From: Rhodobacterales bacterium
GTDB lineage: Bacteria > Pseudomonadota > Alphaproteobacteria > Rhodobacterales > Rhodobacteraceae
Direction: 5' to 3'
DNA length: 33,338 bases
NCBI GenBank assembly: GCA_003228875.1
Contig: QIGK01000058.1
Span: 1-33,338 of the forward strand
In this document: positions 1 through 7,497 of the stretch, one piece after another
Numbering within the stretch: position 1 is the first letter of the stretch
Layout of the letters: each line of letters opens with the position of its first letter
The notes under the pieces: generated by a model
Told to the model about the DNA's origin: nothing
The model's input: the letters and a program-made list of their open reading frames with translations, nothing else
Database searches by the model: none
Translations under genes and position numbers: made by a program

Positions 1-1
1 T

Positions 2-61
2 AAAACCGCTGAGTTTATCACCGAAAATACCGCTACGGCCCCTGCCGCGGCGCGCGCCTAA
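2..61 (+). CDS. C-terminal end of an upstream gene (partial, product unknown)
   Basis: An open frame enters from the left edge and ends at TAA 59-61. Only 19 residues are visible, an Ala/Thr-rich tail ending in AAARA, which is too little to identify. The next start codon is 9 nt downstream, so the two genes are almost certainly co-transcribed. In related bacteria a methylenetetrahydrofolate reductase or another corrinoid C1 gene often precedes the methyltransferase. That identity is a guess here. Confidence 0.55.
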   Translation, partial: KTAEFITENTATAPAAARA

Positions 62-70
62 GGAAATATC

Positions 71-979
71 ATGACCCGCACCATCGTTGAATCCGCCACC
101 AAAACCGCCATCATTGGTTTTGATCAACCGTTTTGCGTGATCGGCGAACGTATTAACCCCACTGGTCGCAAAAAGCTGGCCGCTGAACTTGAGGCTGGCG
201 ATTTCTCAACCGTTGTATCCGATGCACTGGCACAAGTTGCAGCGGGTGCCACCATGCTGGATATTAACGCGGGCGTTGTTTACAATTCCAACCCCAATCC
301 CAATGAAACCGAACCACCATTGATGCAGAAAATGATCAACATGGTGCAAGGTCTGGTTGATATTCCGCTTTGCATTGACAGCTCGGTTTCCGCCGCGCTG
401 GAGGCCGGTTTGCAGGTCTGCAATGGCCGTCCGCTGGTTAATTCAGTGACCGGCGAAGAAGACAAGCTGGAACTGATTTTACCGCTGATTAAAAAATATA
501 ACGTGCCTGTGGTGGCAATTTCCAATGATGACACCGGTATTTCTGAAGACCCCGAAGTGCGTTTTGCCGTTGCCAAGAAAATCGTTGAACGCGCCGCTGA
601 TTTTGGCATTCCGGCCCATGACATCGTGGTTGACCCGCTGGTCATGCCAATTGGCGCAATGGCCACCGCTGGTCTGCAAGTATTTGAATTGGTTCGTAAA
701 TTGCGCGCTGAACTTGGCGTTAACACCACTTGTGGTGCCTCAAATATCAGCTTTGGCTTACCCAACCGCCACGCGGTTAATGCGGCATTCCTGCCCATGG
801 CAATTGCCAGTGGCATGACCAGCGCCATCATGAATCCAACCCACAGCATTGAAATGGACGCCATCCGCGCTGCCAACCTGTTGGCCAATAACGACCCCCA
901 CGGAGGTGCGTGGATCGCTGCCAACCGCCCGCCATTGGCAGAAGGCGAAGCCCCGCGCCGCCGCCGCAGGCGGGCTTAG
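71..979 (+). CDS. Methyltetrahydrofolate:corrinoid methyltransferase (pterin-binding family)
   Basis: This 302-residue cytoplasmic enzyme is predicted to move a methyl group between a corrinoid protein and tetrahydrofolate, as AcsE/MtgA-type proteins do. The whole chain reads as one pterin-binding TIM barrel: GERINPTGR at residues 25-33, DINAG at 64-68, a CIDSS segment near 100 and NSVTGEEDK after it. The start is set by AGGAAATATC just before ATG. The gene follows the upstream gene by 9 nt. Its RACo-type reactivator lies at 3822-5840; the corrinoid protein and the substrate methyltransferase are not in the window and may lie to the left. The end is odd: residues 296-301 are six consecutive arginines. 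The stop overlaps the convergent gene by 4 nt. Family assignment is strong; the substrate pathway (glycine betaine, trimethylamine or similar) is not readable. Confidence 0.9.
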   Translation: MTRTIVESATKTAIIGFDQPFCVIGERINPTGRKKLAAELEAGDFSTVVSDALAQVAAGATMLDINAGVVYNSNPNPNETEPPLMQKMINMVQGLVDIPLCIDSSVSAALEAGLQVCNGRPLVNSVTGEEDKLELILPLIKKYNVPVVAISNDDTGISEDPEVRFAVAKKIVERAADFGIPAHDIVVDPLVMPIGAMATAGLQVFELVRKLRAELGVNTTCGASNISFGLPNRHAVNAAFLPMAIASGMTSAIMNPTHSIEMDAIRAANLLANNDPHGGAWIAANRPPLAEGEAPRRRRRRA

Positions 980-1392
980 TATTTTAAAGCCCGCAACGGT
1001 AAAACAAATGCAGCCAAAAATAATGCGTTGCCCAACCCGTTCAAATACGCTTGGGCAATAATCGATCCGGTTGTATCCACAATAAACCAACACCAGAGCG
1101 ACACCAGAATGATGGTTTTTGACAATTCCGGTGCTTCACGCATGCCACGACCGGACAATATCCATAACATCAAACCCCAGCCGACCATGACGCCGCCGGC
1201 GATGGCTGACAATAAGCGAAACTCACTGGTTTCACCGGTTTGTGCGCCGTCATAAGGCCAGATCATAACATCTGCCAAAAACACCAATATACCGTTTAAG
1301 TCCGGATGCGCGCCCAGTGCTATTAACGCGCCAAACCCGATTACAATCGCTGATGCAGCCTGCATCCACATGCTTACTTTTTGCTGTGTCAT
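976..1392 (-). CDS. Small four-helix integral membrane protein, unknown function
   Basis: This 138-residue protein has about four hydrophobic segments (roughly residues 10-28, 36-46, 60-82 and 90-132) and no recognised catalytic motif. I do not recognise the family. The start is supported by GAAAGGA a few bases upstream of ATG 1392. It is transcribed away from the XRE-family regulator at 1498, with a 105-bp shared intergenic region that holds a perfect palindrome and a good promoter for this gene, so it is the likely target of that regulator. Its stop overlaps the methyltransferase stop by 4 nt (TTAG). Confidence 0.75.
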   Translation of the reverse strand: MTQQKVSMWMQAASAIVIGFGALIALGAHPDLNGILVFLADVMIWPYDGAQTGETSEFRLLSAIAGGVMVGWGLMLWILSGRGMREAPELSKTIILVSLWCWFIVDTTGSIIAQAYLNGLGNALFLAAFVLPLRALKY

Positions 1393-1414
1393 GTTTTTCC
1401 TTTCAAATAACCTG

Positions 1415-1443
1415 ATTATTTTCTTTACCCTTCAGGGGGACAA
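1415..1443 (-). promoter_or_regulatory. Predicted promoter of the small membrane protein gene
   Basis: On the minus strand a TTGTCC -35 box (1438-1443) and an AATAAT -10 box (1415-1420) are 17 nt apart. The start codon lies about 23 nt downstream of the -10 box. The 17-bp palindrome at 1448-1464 lies 4 nt upstream of the -35 box, where a regulator could act on it. Confidence 0.5.
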
Positions 1444-1447
1444 ATCA

Positions 1448-1464
1448 ATTACCTCCGAGGTAAT
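1448..1464. promoter_or_regulatory. Perfect 17-bp palindrome, predicted operator of the XRE regulator
   Basis: The sequence is ATTACCTC-C-GAGGTAAT: two perfect 8-bp arms around one central base. It sits between two divergent genes, 33 bp before the regulator start and next to the -35 box of the membrane protein promoter. Size and placement are typical of a dimeric helix-turn-helix operator. The link to the 1498-2262 product is inferred from position. Confidence 0.6.
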
Positions 1465-1485
1465 GTTTTCCTGTTCCAATGGTGC

Positions 1486-1491
1486 TATGAT
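1486..1491 (+). promoter_or_regulatory. Predicted -10 box of the XRE gene, implying a leaderless transcript
   Basis: TATGAT lies 6 nt before the ATG at 1498, so transcription would start at or next to the start codon. No Shine-Dalgarno sequence is visible before this ATG, which agrees with a leaderless mRNA. The -35 position would fall at about 1463-1468, touching the palindrome at 1448-1464, as expected for autorepression. Confidence 0.4.
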
Positions 1492-1497
1492 CACCTG

Positions 1498-2262
1498 ATG
1501 CAACATTTATTTGCCCAAAACTTAAAACACTGGCGCAAAACCCGCCGCATTAGCCAAATGGATCTTGCGCTTGATGCGGATGTCTCAACGCGGCATATAT
1601 CCTTTCTGGAAACTGGCCGCAGCACTCCAAGCCGCGCGATGGCGCTCCGCCTCGCTGACGCATTAAATGTGCCGCGCGACCAACGGAATGCGTTGCTGTC
1701 AGCCACTGGGTTTGCGCGTATTTATCAAACCAAAGCATTGAACAGCCCCGACCTGACCCAAGTGTCAGAGGCCATAAACTGGATGATTTCCAACCATGAC
1801 CCGTTTCCGGCATTGGTTTTTGACCAGCTCTGGCATGTGGTACGTGCTAATAAAACTGGCACCGCAACGCTGAAAGCCTTTGGTATTGGCATCGGCGACA
1901 GTCTGCTTGATGCACTGACTGCCGCCGGAAATGGGCGCGAAATTTTTGAAAACTGGCCAGAGGTTGCCACCCATATGATCCACCGCCTAAGGGCCGAAAG
2001 CAACAATGCCGGTGGCATTCAGAAACTGGACGATGTTGCAAATATGCTTGCCGACGATCCCGAAGTCGCAGCATTTGAGGCTCCGTCACCGATGCCAGCA
2101 GTTATTCCAGCCACCTATCGTTTTGGCAATAACAGGTTGTCGATGTTTACGACACTGGCCCATTTCAGCACCGCCGAAGACATCGCACTGGCGGATCTGC
2201 GCATTGAACTGATGTTCCCCGCAGATGAGAATTCAAAACAAATGCTTTTGGCAATGGCATAA
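1498..2262 (+). CDS. XRE-family transcriptional regulator with MmyB-like ligand domain
   Basis: This is a 254-residue DNA-binding regulator. Residues about 5-62 form an XRE helix-turn-helix (RRISQMDLALDADVSTRHIS is the recognition part, followed by LETGRSTPS). The rest matches the MmyB-type C-terminal domain, a PAS-like sensor fold: NHDPFPALVFDQLWHVV and the closing FPADENS segment are typical. Proteins of this type usually control a divergent neighbour, here the small membrane protein at 976-1392. The gene appears leaderless (a -10 box 6 nt before ATG). No ligand can be inferred. Confidence 0.88.
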   Translation: MQHLFAQNLKHWRKTRRISQMDLALDADVSTRHISFLETGRSTPSRAMALRLADALNVPRDQRNALLSATGFARIYQTKALNSPDLTQVSEAINWMISNHDPFPALVFDQLWHVVRANKTGTATLKAFGIGIGDSLLDALTAAGNGREIFENWPEVATHMIHRLRAESNNAGGIQKLDDVANMLADDPEVAAFEAPSPMPAVIPATYRFGNNRLSMFTTLAHFSTAEDIALADLRIELMFPADENSKQMLLAMA

Positions 2263-2309
2263 AAAAAGCGCAGCCAACGCCACGCCTTTTAATGGATATT
2301 CAGTAAGAC

Positions 2310-2864
2310 CTATTCCATCATCGCTGAGATAGCATCAGATGTGAAAATATAGTCATCGCCTGGTGCCAAAACATGGCAGGCAATACAACCCACATCTGCG
2401 CCTTTGGCGACACGGCCAGCCAATTCCCTGCCCGCAGGGTTTTTGTCCAATGTGCCATCGGGCAAATATTTGACCCAGAACCAATCAGCATTGTCAGCAT
2501 CATAGCCTGCTTCACGCCGGAACATTACGGTGAAAGCGCCCAGATGACCTTCGGGGTTTGACAACACTTCGTCGATGCTCACACCCTCAGGGCCGTAATT
2601 CCGTTTGACAATCAGATCGCCGGTAACATCACCGATGGTTGCGGTTGTGTAAAAGGTTTCCAGCATCGCGCCATGGGGATCAATGCCTTCATAAGGGAAT
2701 GACAAAATCTGGTTATCCCCCGCCAAATTCAGATCAACCATTGCCGCCCAAACCTCTGCGGCATAGGCCGCATCTGCCTCTGTTCCGAAGGGGGGTTCTT
2801 GTGCATTTGCTGTTCCGACAGACAGAACCGCAGCAAACACGGTTGTATATAAAAACTTCTTCAT
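2310..2864 (-). CDS. Cytochrome P460 / cytochrome c'-beta family protein, periplasmic
   Basis: The start at 2864 is chosen over one 25 codons upstream because GGAGAGGA precedes it and the product then begins with a signal peptide (MKKFLYTTVFAAVLSVGTANA). The 184-residue protein carries one heme site near the C-terminus, CIACH at 160-164, preceded by DWFWVKYLPDGT. That layout, with the heme site last, is characteristic of cytochrome P460 / c'-beta proteins, which act on hydroxylamine or nitric oxide. Lys87, in VKRNYGP, is a candidate for the lysine that cross-links to the heme in true P460. It is divergent from a class I cytochrome c gene at 3044, a possible electron partner. P460 versus c'-beta cannot be decided by eye. 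Confidence 0.8.
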   Translation of the reverse strand: MKKFLYTTVFAAVLSVGTANAQEPPFGTEADAAYAAEVWAAMVDLNLAGDNQILSFPYEGIDPHGAMLETFYTTATIGDVTGDLIVKRNYGPEGVSIDEVLSNPEGHLGAFTVMFRREAGYDADNADWFWVKYLPDGTLDKNPAGRELAGRVAKGADVGCIACHVLAPGDDYIFTSDAISAMME

Positions 2865-2910
2865 ATTCCTCTCCTGTTTTTTTGATTTGTAAACCACTTT
2901 AACGCGGTCA

Positions 2911-2928
2911 AATTGTCGCAGAGGTAAC
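2911..2928. promoter_or_regulatory. Possible second XRE-type site upstream of the P460 gene
   Basis: The 18 bases here match the palindrome region 1447-1464 at 13 of 18 positions, including AATT at one end and an intact GAGGTAA half site at the other. The second arm is degenerate. It lies about 47 bp upstream of the P460 start in the divergent P460/cytochrome c region. It may be a weak site for the same regulator or chance. Confidence 0.25.
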
Positions 2929-2995
2929 TTGTTGTTCACAGAAGGTCACGCTCGCTCGACCGCGAAGTGATCGAATTGTGAAGCCAAGGCCGTAG

Positions 2996-3013
2996 CGCAA
3001 AAAAAATTTTGCG
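2996..3013. promoter_or_regulatory. A/T-rich inverted repeat upstream of the cytochrome c gene
   Basis: The arms CGCAAAA (2996-3002) and TTTTGCG (3007-3013) flank four As, 30 bp before the cytochrome c start. It could be an operator or a small hairpin. It has no clear terminator role, because no gene ends beside it on the plus strand. Confidence 0.3.
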
Positions 3014-3043
3014 TCATACTGACACAATCCATGGGAGGTTGAA

Positions 3044-3733
3044 ATGCGTTTACTCTATTCCGTTGCCATCACTGTGTCGCTGCTGGCCAATGCCGCCAGC
3101 AGCCAATCCATCGGAGACCCAATTGCCGGAGAACAGGCATTCAAGAATTGTATGGCATGCCATCAGGTTGGTGATAGCGCCCGAAATCGTATCGGGCCAG
3201 TGTTGTCAAATGTTATCGGTCGCGTTGCTGGCACTTATGAAGGTTACCGCTTCGGCAGCGACATCGTCGCCGCTGGCGAAGCAGGGCTGGTCTGGACCCC
3301 GGAACAGATGTTCGATTATCTCGACAATCCACAAAATTTTCTGCGTAGCTTCCTTGGCAATGACCGCGCCCGCGCTAAAATGCGGTTTCGGTTACGCGAT
3401 GAGCAGGACCGGCGCGACGTGATCGCCTATTTGGCCAGTCTCACAACGGCCTCTTTGTCTAGCGATATTTGCGTGACAAACAATTCCAACGAAACCTATT
3501 TCTTTGCTGTTGATACGGGCGGCTCCATGGCCACCAGCCGCGTTACGTCTGAGCTGACCCCCGGCGAAACCCTTTGCAATGCTGACGAGATCGCCACAAA
3601 CAGTTTTGTCAGCGTTTTTGAAAGCTCAACCGCGTTAGAGGGCTGTTCAAGGTTGGTTGGCGCTGGCGAAAGCGAAGGTTTGGTGCGTTATGCCGAATTT
3701 GATCGGTGTGAGTGGGTATCCCATAACGGTTAG
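3044..3733 (+). CDS. Class I c-type cytochrome fused to an unrecognised cysteine-containing domain
   Basis: This is a 229-residue exported protein. Residues 1-20 are a signal peptide. A class I cytochrome c domain spans about 25-135, with heme site CMACH at 36-40 and a likely axial Met113 in KMRFRL. Residues about 140-229 form an extra domain with four cysteines (in DICVT, TLCNAD, EGCSRL and DRCEW) and no second heme motif. The spacing suggests disulfides and an Ig-like or beta-rich fold, which is inference. GGGAGGTTGAA before ATG is a strong ribosome binding site. It is divergent from the P460 gene. The cytochrome domain is certain; the tail is unidentified. Confidence 0.85.
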   Translation: MRLLYSVAITVSLLANAASSQSIGDPIAGEQAFKNCMACHQVGDSARNRIGPVLSNVIGRVAGTYEGYRFGSDIVAAGEAGLVWTPEQMFDYLDNPQNFLRSFLGNDRARAKMRFRLRDEQDRRDVIAYLASLTTASLSSDICVTNNSNETYFFAVDTGGSMATSRVTSELTPGETLCNADEIATNSFVSVFESSTALEGCSRLVGAGESEGLVRYAEFDRCEWVSHNG

Positions 3734-3821
3734 TCGAAAAACAGACTTTTCCTGCCGCCAATTGGCTTTTGCTATTGCTTGAATTAGATACACTCCTACC
3801 GAATCAAACCGGAGTGTTCCC

Positions 3822-5840
3822 ATGACCAAAGACCCGTTGGTGATCTTTACGCCATCCGGCAAGCGCGGCAATTTTGCCATTGGAACACCAGTGCTTAGTG
3901 CTGCGCGAAAATTGGGTGTTGATCTTGATTCCGTCTGTGGCGGTCGTGGTATTTGCTCAAAATGCCAAATCACCCCCGGTTTTGGCGAATTTCCCAAACA
4001 TGGCGTCACTGTTGCCAAAGACGCATTATCAGAGTGGAACCCCGTTGAAGCGCGTTACGACAGCATTCGAGGCCTGAAAACAGGTCGTCGCCTTGGCTGT
4101 CAGGCTTTGATCCAAAGCGATGTTATCATCGACGTGCCCCCCGAATCCCAAGTCCATAAACAGGTTATTCGCAAACGGGCCGAGGCCCGAGACATCACCA
4201 TAAACCCCGCAACACGGCTGTATTACGTTGAGGTGATTGAGCCGGACATGCATGAACCCTCAGGCGATATGGAGCGGCTAAAAGCCGCGCTGTCGGAACA
4301 GTGGCAATTGGAGAACCTGATTGCCAACACTCAAATCCTGACCCAGATACAGCCCGCGCTTCGTCAAGGAAAATGGGCGGTAACCTGCGCTATCCACGCG
4401 CCGACCAATAAAATCCTGCATATCTGGCCGGGCTATTTTGAAGGCCCGCTTTACGGACTGGCGATTGATCTTGGTTCTACCACCATTGCCGCGCACCTTT
4501 GCGATATCAACAGCGGCGCGGTGCTAGCATCATCGGGCTTAATGAACCCGCAGATCCGGTTTGGCGAAGACCTGATGAGCCGGGTTTCCTATGTAATGAT
4601 GAACCCCGGTGGCGATATTGAAATGACCAAAGCGGTGCGCGAGGCCATTAACACGCTTATCCAGCAAATCGCGACCGAAGCAGAAATTGACCCACTGCAT
4701 ATTTTTGAGGCAGTCTTGGTGGCCAACCCCGTAATGCACCACCTGTTTCTGGGCATTGATCCGGTAGAACTTGGCCAAGCCCCCTTTGCGCTAGCAACAG
4801 CAGACAGCCTGATCATTCCAGCGGTCGAACTTGAAATAAACATGCACCCGCAGGCCCATTTTTACATTCTGCCCTGCATTGCTGGCCATGTAGGGGCTGA
4901 TGCTGCTGCTGTGGCCCTGTCGGAAGAACCCAATAAATCCGATGACCTTGTGTTAATCGTTGACGTGGGCACCAATGCCGAAATTTTGCTGGGCAATCGT
5001 GAACGGGTGCTTGCTTGTTCTTCGCCAACCGGCCCTGCCTTTGAGGGCGCGCAAATTTCATCCGGCCAGCGCGCGGCCCCGGGTGCCATTGAGAAATTGC
5101 GCATTGATCCTGTAACCAAAGAGCCACGCTATCGGGTCATTGGCACAGATATCTGGTCAGATGAGGCCGGTTTTGACACCGCGACGCTTTCCTCGGGCAT
5201 CACCGGAATATGTGGTTCAGGCATCATCGAAGCTGTTGCAGAAATGCGAATGGCAGGATTACTGGACGCCAGCGGTTTGATCGGTTCTGCCGCGCAAACC
5301 GGCACCGAACGCTGTATCGTTGATGGGCGCACCAATTCTTATGTGGTGTTTGACGGCACCAATGATGGCGGCCCGTTGATCACCGTTACCAATGGCGATA
5401 TTCGCGCCATTCAACTGGCCAAAGCGGCGCTATATGCTGGCGCGCGGTTGTTAATGGATAAATTTGGCGTAGAAACCGTTGATCGCGTCGTGCTTGCCGG
5501 TGCGTTTGGCGCCCATATTTCACCCTTGCACGCTATGGTGCTTGGCATGATCCCCGATTGCCCCCTAGACAAGGTTACTTCAGCTGGGAATGCCGCTGGC
5601 ACCGGCGCGCGCATTGCATTGCTGAATTTGAAGGCCCGTGCGGAAATCGAACAAACCGTCCGGCAAATTGAAAAAATCGAAACCGCCGTAGAACCAAAGT
5701 TTCAACAGCATTTTGTCGAAGCCTCCAGCATTCCACACGCCACCGCGCCATTTCCAATATTGAATACACTGACGACTTTGCCCGATGTGTCTTTTAACAC
5801 AAATTCAAATGATAGCGGTCGCAGACGGCGGCGGCGTTAG
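3822..5840 (+). CDS. Corrinoid-protein reductive activator (RACo/RamA-like; 2Fe-2S plus ASKHA ATPase)
   Basis: This 672-residue protein is predicted to reactivate cobalamin that has been oxidised to Co(II) in methyltransferase systems, coupling ATP hydrolysis to electron delivery. A ferredoxin-type 2Fe-2S domain spans residues 1-105, with ligands Cys39, Cys45, Cys48 and Cys93. A linker follows. The ASKHA-fold ATPase starts near 210 with the phosphate-binding IDLGSTT (Asp216) and repeats the theme at DVGTNAE (Asp381). ICGSGII and LAGAFGAHI are further family segments. The start is preceded by CCGGAGTGTTCCC. It belongs functionally with the methyltransferase at 71-979, although four genes separate them. 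It ends in six arginines directly before the stop, mirroring the methyltransferase tail. Confidence 0.9.
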   Translation: MTKDPLVIFTPSGKRGNFAIGTPVLSAARKLGVDLDSVCGGRGICSKCQITPGFGEFPKHGVTVAKDALSEWNPVEARYDSIRGLKTGRRLGCQALIQSDVIIDVPPESQVHKQVIRKRAEARDITINPATRLYYVEVIEPDMHEPSGDMERLKAALSEQWQLENLIANTQILTQIQPALRQGKWAVTCAIHAPTNKILHIWPGYFEGPLYGLAIDLGSTTIAAHLCDINSGAVLASSGLMNPQIRFGEDLMSRVSYVMMNPGGDIEMTKAVREAINTLIQQIATEAEIDPLHIFEAVLVANPVMHHLFLGIDPVELGQAPFALATADSLIIPAVELEINMHPQAHFYILPCIAGHVGADAAAVALSEEPNKSDDLVLIVDVGTNAEILLGNRERVLACSSPTGPAFEGAQISSGQRAAPGAIEKLRIDPVTKEPRYRVIGTDIWSDEAGFDTATLSSGITGICGSGIIEAVAEMRMAGLLDASGLIGSAAQTGTERCIVDGRTNSYVVFDGTNDGGPLITVTNGDIRAIQLAKAALYAGARLLMDKFGVETVDRVVLAGAFGAHISPLHAMVLGMIPDCPLDKVTSAGNAAGTGARIALLNLKARAEIEQTVRQIEKIETAVEPKFQQHFVEASSIPHATAPFPILNTLTTLPDVSFNTNSNDSGRRRRRR

Positions 5841-5902
5841 ACTTGTGATATGCTTCTAAACATGGCAATTTGACCAATATTTGAGATGTTTGGAAATCAA
5901 AA

Positions 5903-6575
5903 ATGACCAAAGCAATATGCGCCCTGACAATGGTTCGGAATGACGAAAAATTTGTCCGCAAGTGATGTCAAAAATAGCAGCAACCCTGCTGCTTCATTAT
6001 GATATTGTTATCGGCTTGGATATTGACGAATTCATTTTAGTTGATCCAGAAACAGGGATTTCGCTTGCCCAATATCTTTCTGAGCTAAAACCCCGTTCAT
6101 CTTATTCTTCTTTAGGTATGGATGTTGGTCAGCACATTGAATTGGAACAACCGGTAGATTTCTCCAAGCCGCTTTTATCCCAGCGCGGATTTGCAGCTAT
6201 TTCTGCTCGTTATTCCAAACCCTCGATCATCATGAAACCTGTAAAATGGGGGGGCTTGCATCGCATCAAAGGCCGGAATTTCAAAATTGATCAGAATTTG
6301 TATTTGTTTCATTTTGGTATGGTTGACCAAAAACAATCAGAACTGCGCAAAAACGACCCTAATCTTGTTGAATCAGGTTGGACCAACCATATGAAAAGAC
6401 GCCAAAATCTTCTTGATTTAATTGCGAATGCAACCCCGCTGGATGGTGATACATATTTTTCAATTGCCCGTAATTTACAACAATCCCGGCGGCCTATTTA
6501 TGCGCTAAACAAGCCAAAAATGATCAAAGGCCCCCAGTTGTCAACATACCGCTGCGCTTCAAGGTTATCGTTTAA
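5903..6575 (+). pseudogene. Glycosyltransferase family 2 relic (internal deletion and frameshift)
   Basis: The start at 5903 gives MTKAICALTMVRNDEKFVRK, the usual N-terminus of the Roseobacter-type family 2 glycosyltransferase, then TGA at 5963. The family body resumes at about 5967 in another frame (SKIAATLLLHYDIVIGLD), with the DxD-like DIDEF motif. Roughly 45-60 residues that normally lie between are missing, so a deletion removed the nucleotide-binding half. A second lesion is in the C run at 6531-6535. In the open frame the protein ends in an atypical tail, but one base more would give PVVNIPLRFKVIV and a stop at 6573-6575, which looks like the natural end. That restored stop overlaps the convergent transporter stop by 4 nt. 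Two separate lesions make a functional enzyme unlikely. Confidence 0.8.
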
Positions 6576-7414
6576 GTCACGCCCAAACCCATAATCACAA
6601 CCCCAACCGCGACAACCACGCTCGCAGCAATGCGCAGCCGCCACGGGCGCTCGCCTAGCAATACAACGCCAATCAATGCCGCAATCACCACCGAGGTCTC
6701 GCGCAAAGTTGAAACCATGCCCAGTGGTGCGATTGATTTTACATAGATCACCAGTCCATATGCCAATGCAGAAACCAATCCGCCGGTTAATCCCAATATC
6801 CATGTTTTGCGCGATAACTTAAGGCTGCGTTTGCCCATACGGCCAAAAATATATACTGCGGCCAGTCCCTCAAATATAAACAGCCAGCCAATATACGCAG
6901 TTGCGCTGCCCACAAGGCGCACGCCCAGACCGTCAACAAGTGAATAGCTGGCAATCATCAGCCCTGTGCCCATCGCTGCCGCCACAGCAACGCCAGAAAC
7001 TTTGCCCGAAAACACATTGCCTGATAGCAAAAATATCCCTGCCGAAGCGGTCAAAACCCCGGCCCACGCCATGGGTGGCAGGGTTTCTCCGGCAAATATT
7101 TGCGCGCCCAGTGCGACCAAGACCGGCGACATGCCCCGCGCGATGGGGTAAACTTGGCTAAGATCCCCCAACCTGTAAGACTGGTACAACATGTAATAAT
7201 AGCCAAAATGAATAAGCGTTGAAGCCGCAATATACCCCCAACTGTCTATATCCGGCATCGGACTGTTTATCGCCAGCACCACACCAAAGGCCACATGGCC
7301 GACATTCAGCAACCCCAATACCGCCAAACGGTCAGAGGCGGTTTTGACCAGCGCATTCCATGTGGCGTGCAGCAACGCAGCGAATAGCACAATTAGAACA
7401 GTAGAATAGGTCAT
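6572..7414 (-). CDS. EamA/DMT-family inner-membrane transporter
   Basis: This 280-residue protein has about ten hydrophobic segments arranged as two EamA repeats, which is the family's usual size. The first begins MTYSTVLIVLFAALLHATWNA, where HATWN is typical; the second starts near residue 145. The motif QVYPIARGMSPVLVAL at the end of helix 3-4 is characteristic. Such proteins export metabolites or amino acids, and no substrate can be read. No strong Shine-Dalgarno sequence precedes the ATG. Its stop overlaps the inferred original end of the glycosyltransferase relic. Confidence 0.85.
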   Translation of the reverse strand: MTYSTVLIVLFAALLHATWNALVKTASDRLAVLGLLNVGHVAFGVVLAINSPMPDIDSWGYIAASTLIHFGYYYMLYQSYRLGDLSQVYPIARGMSPVLVALGAQIFAGETLPPMAWAGVLTASAGIFLLSGNVFSGKVSGVAVAAAMGTGLMIASYSLVDGLGVRLVGSATAYIGWLFIFEGLAAVYIFGRMGKRSLKLSRKTWILGLTGGLVSALAYGLVIYVKSIAPLGMVSTLRETSVVIAALIGVVLLGERPWRLRIAASVVVAVGVVIMGLGVT

Positions 7415-7497
7415 TACATGCTTTATCTAGAAAGTGTCGCCAACTAAAGCACGACTAAAAACCATACAGAGCCTAAAGAAAAGGGCAATGGCAAAAC

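Noticed and set aside
280-924. Long minus-strand open frame (214 codons) opposite the methyltransferase
   Set aside because: It lies entirely antisense to a clearly recognised gene, has no ribosome binding site and no recognisable domain; it is a codon-usage shadow.
2263-2309. Possible terminator between the XRE and P460 genes
   Set aside because: A/T runs flank the gap, but the arms pair only with a bulge over a long loop, too weak to claim.
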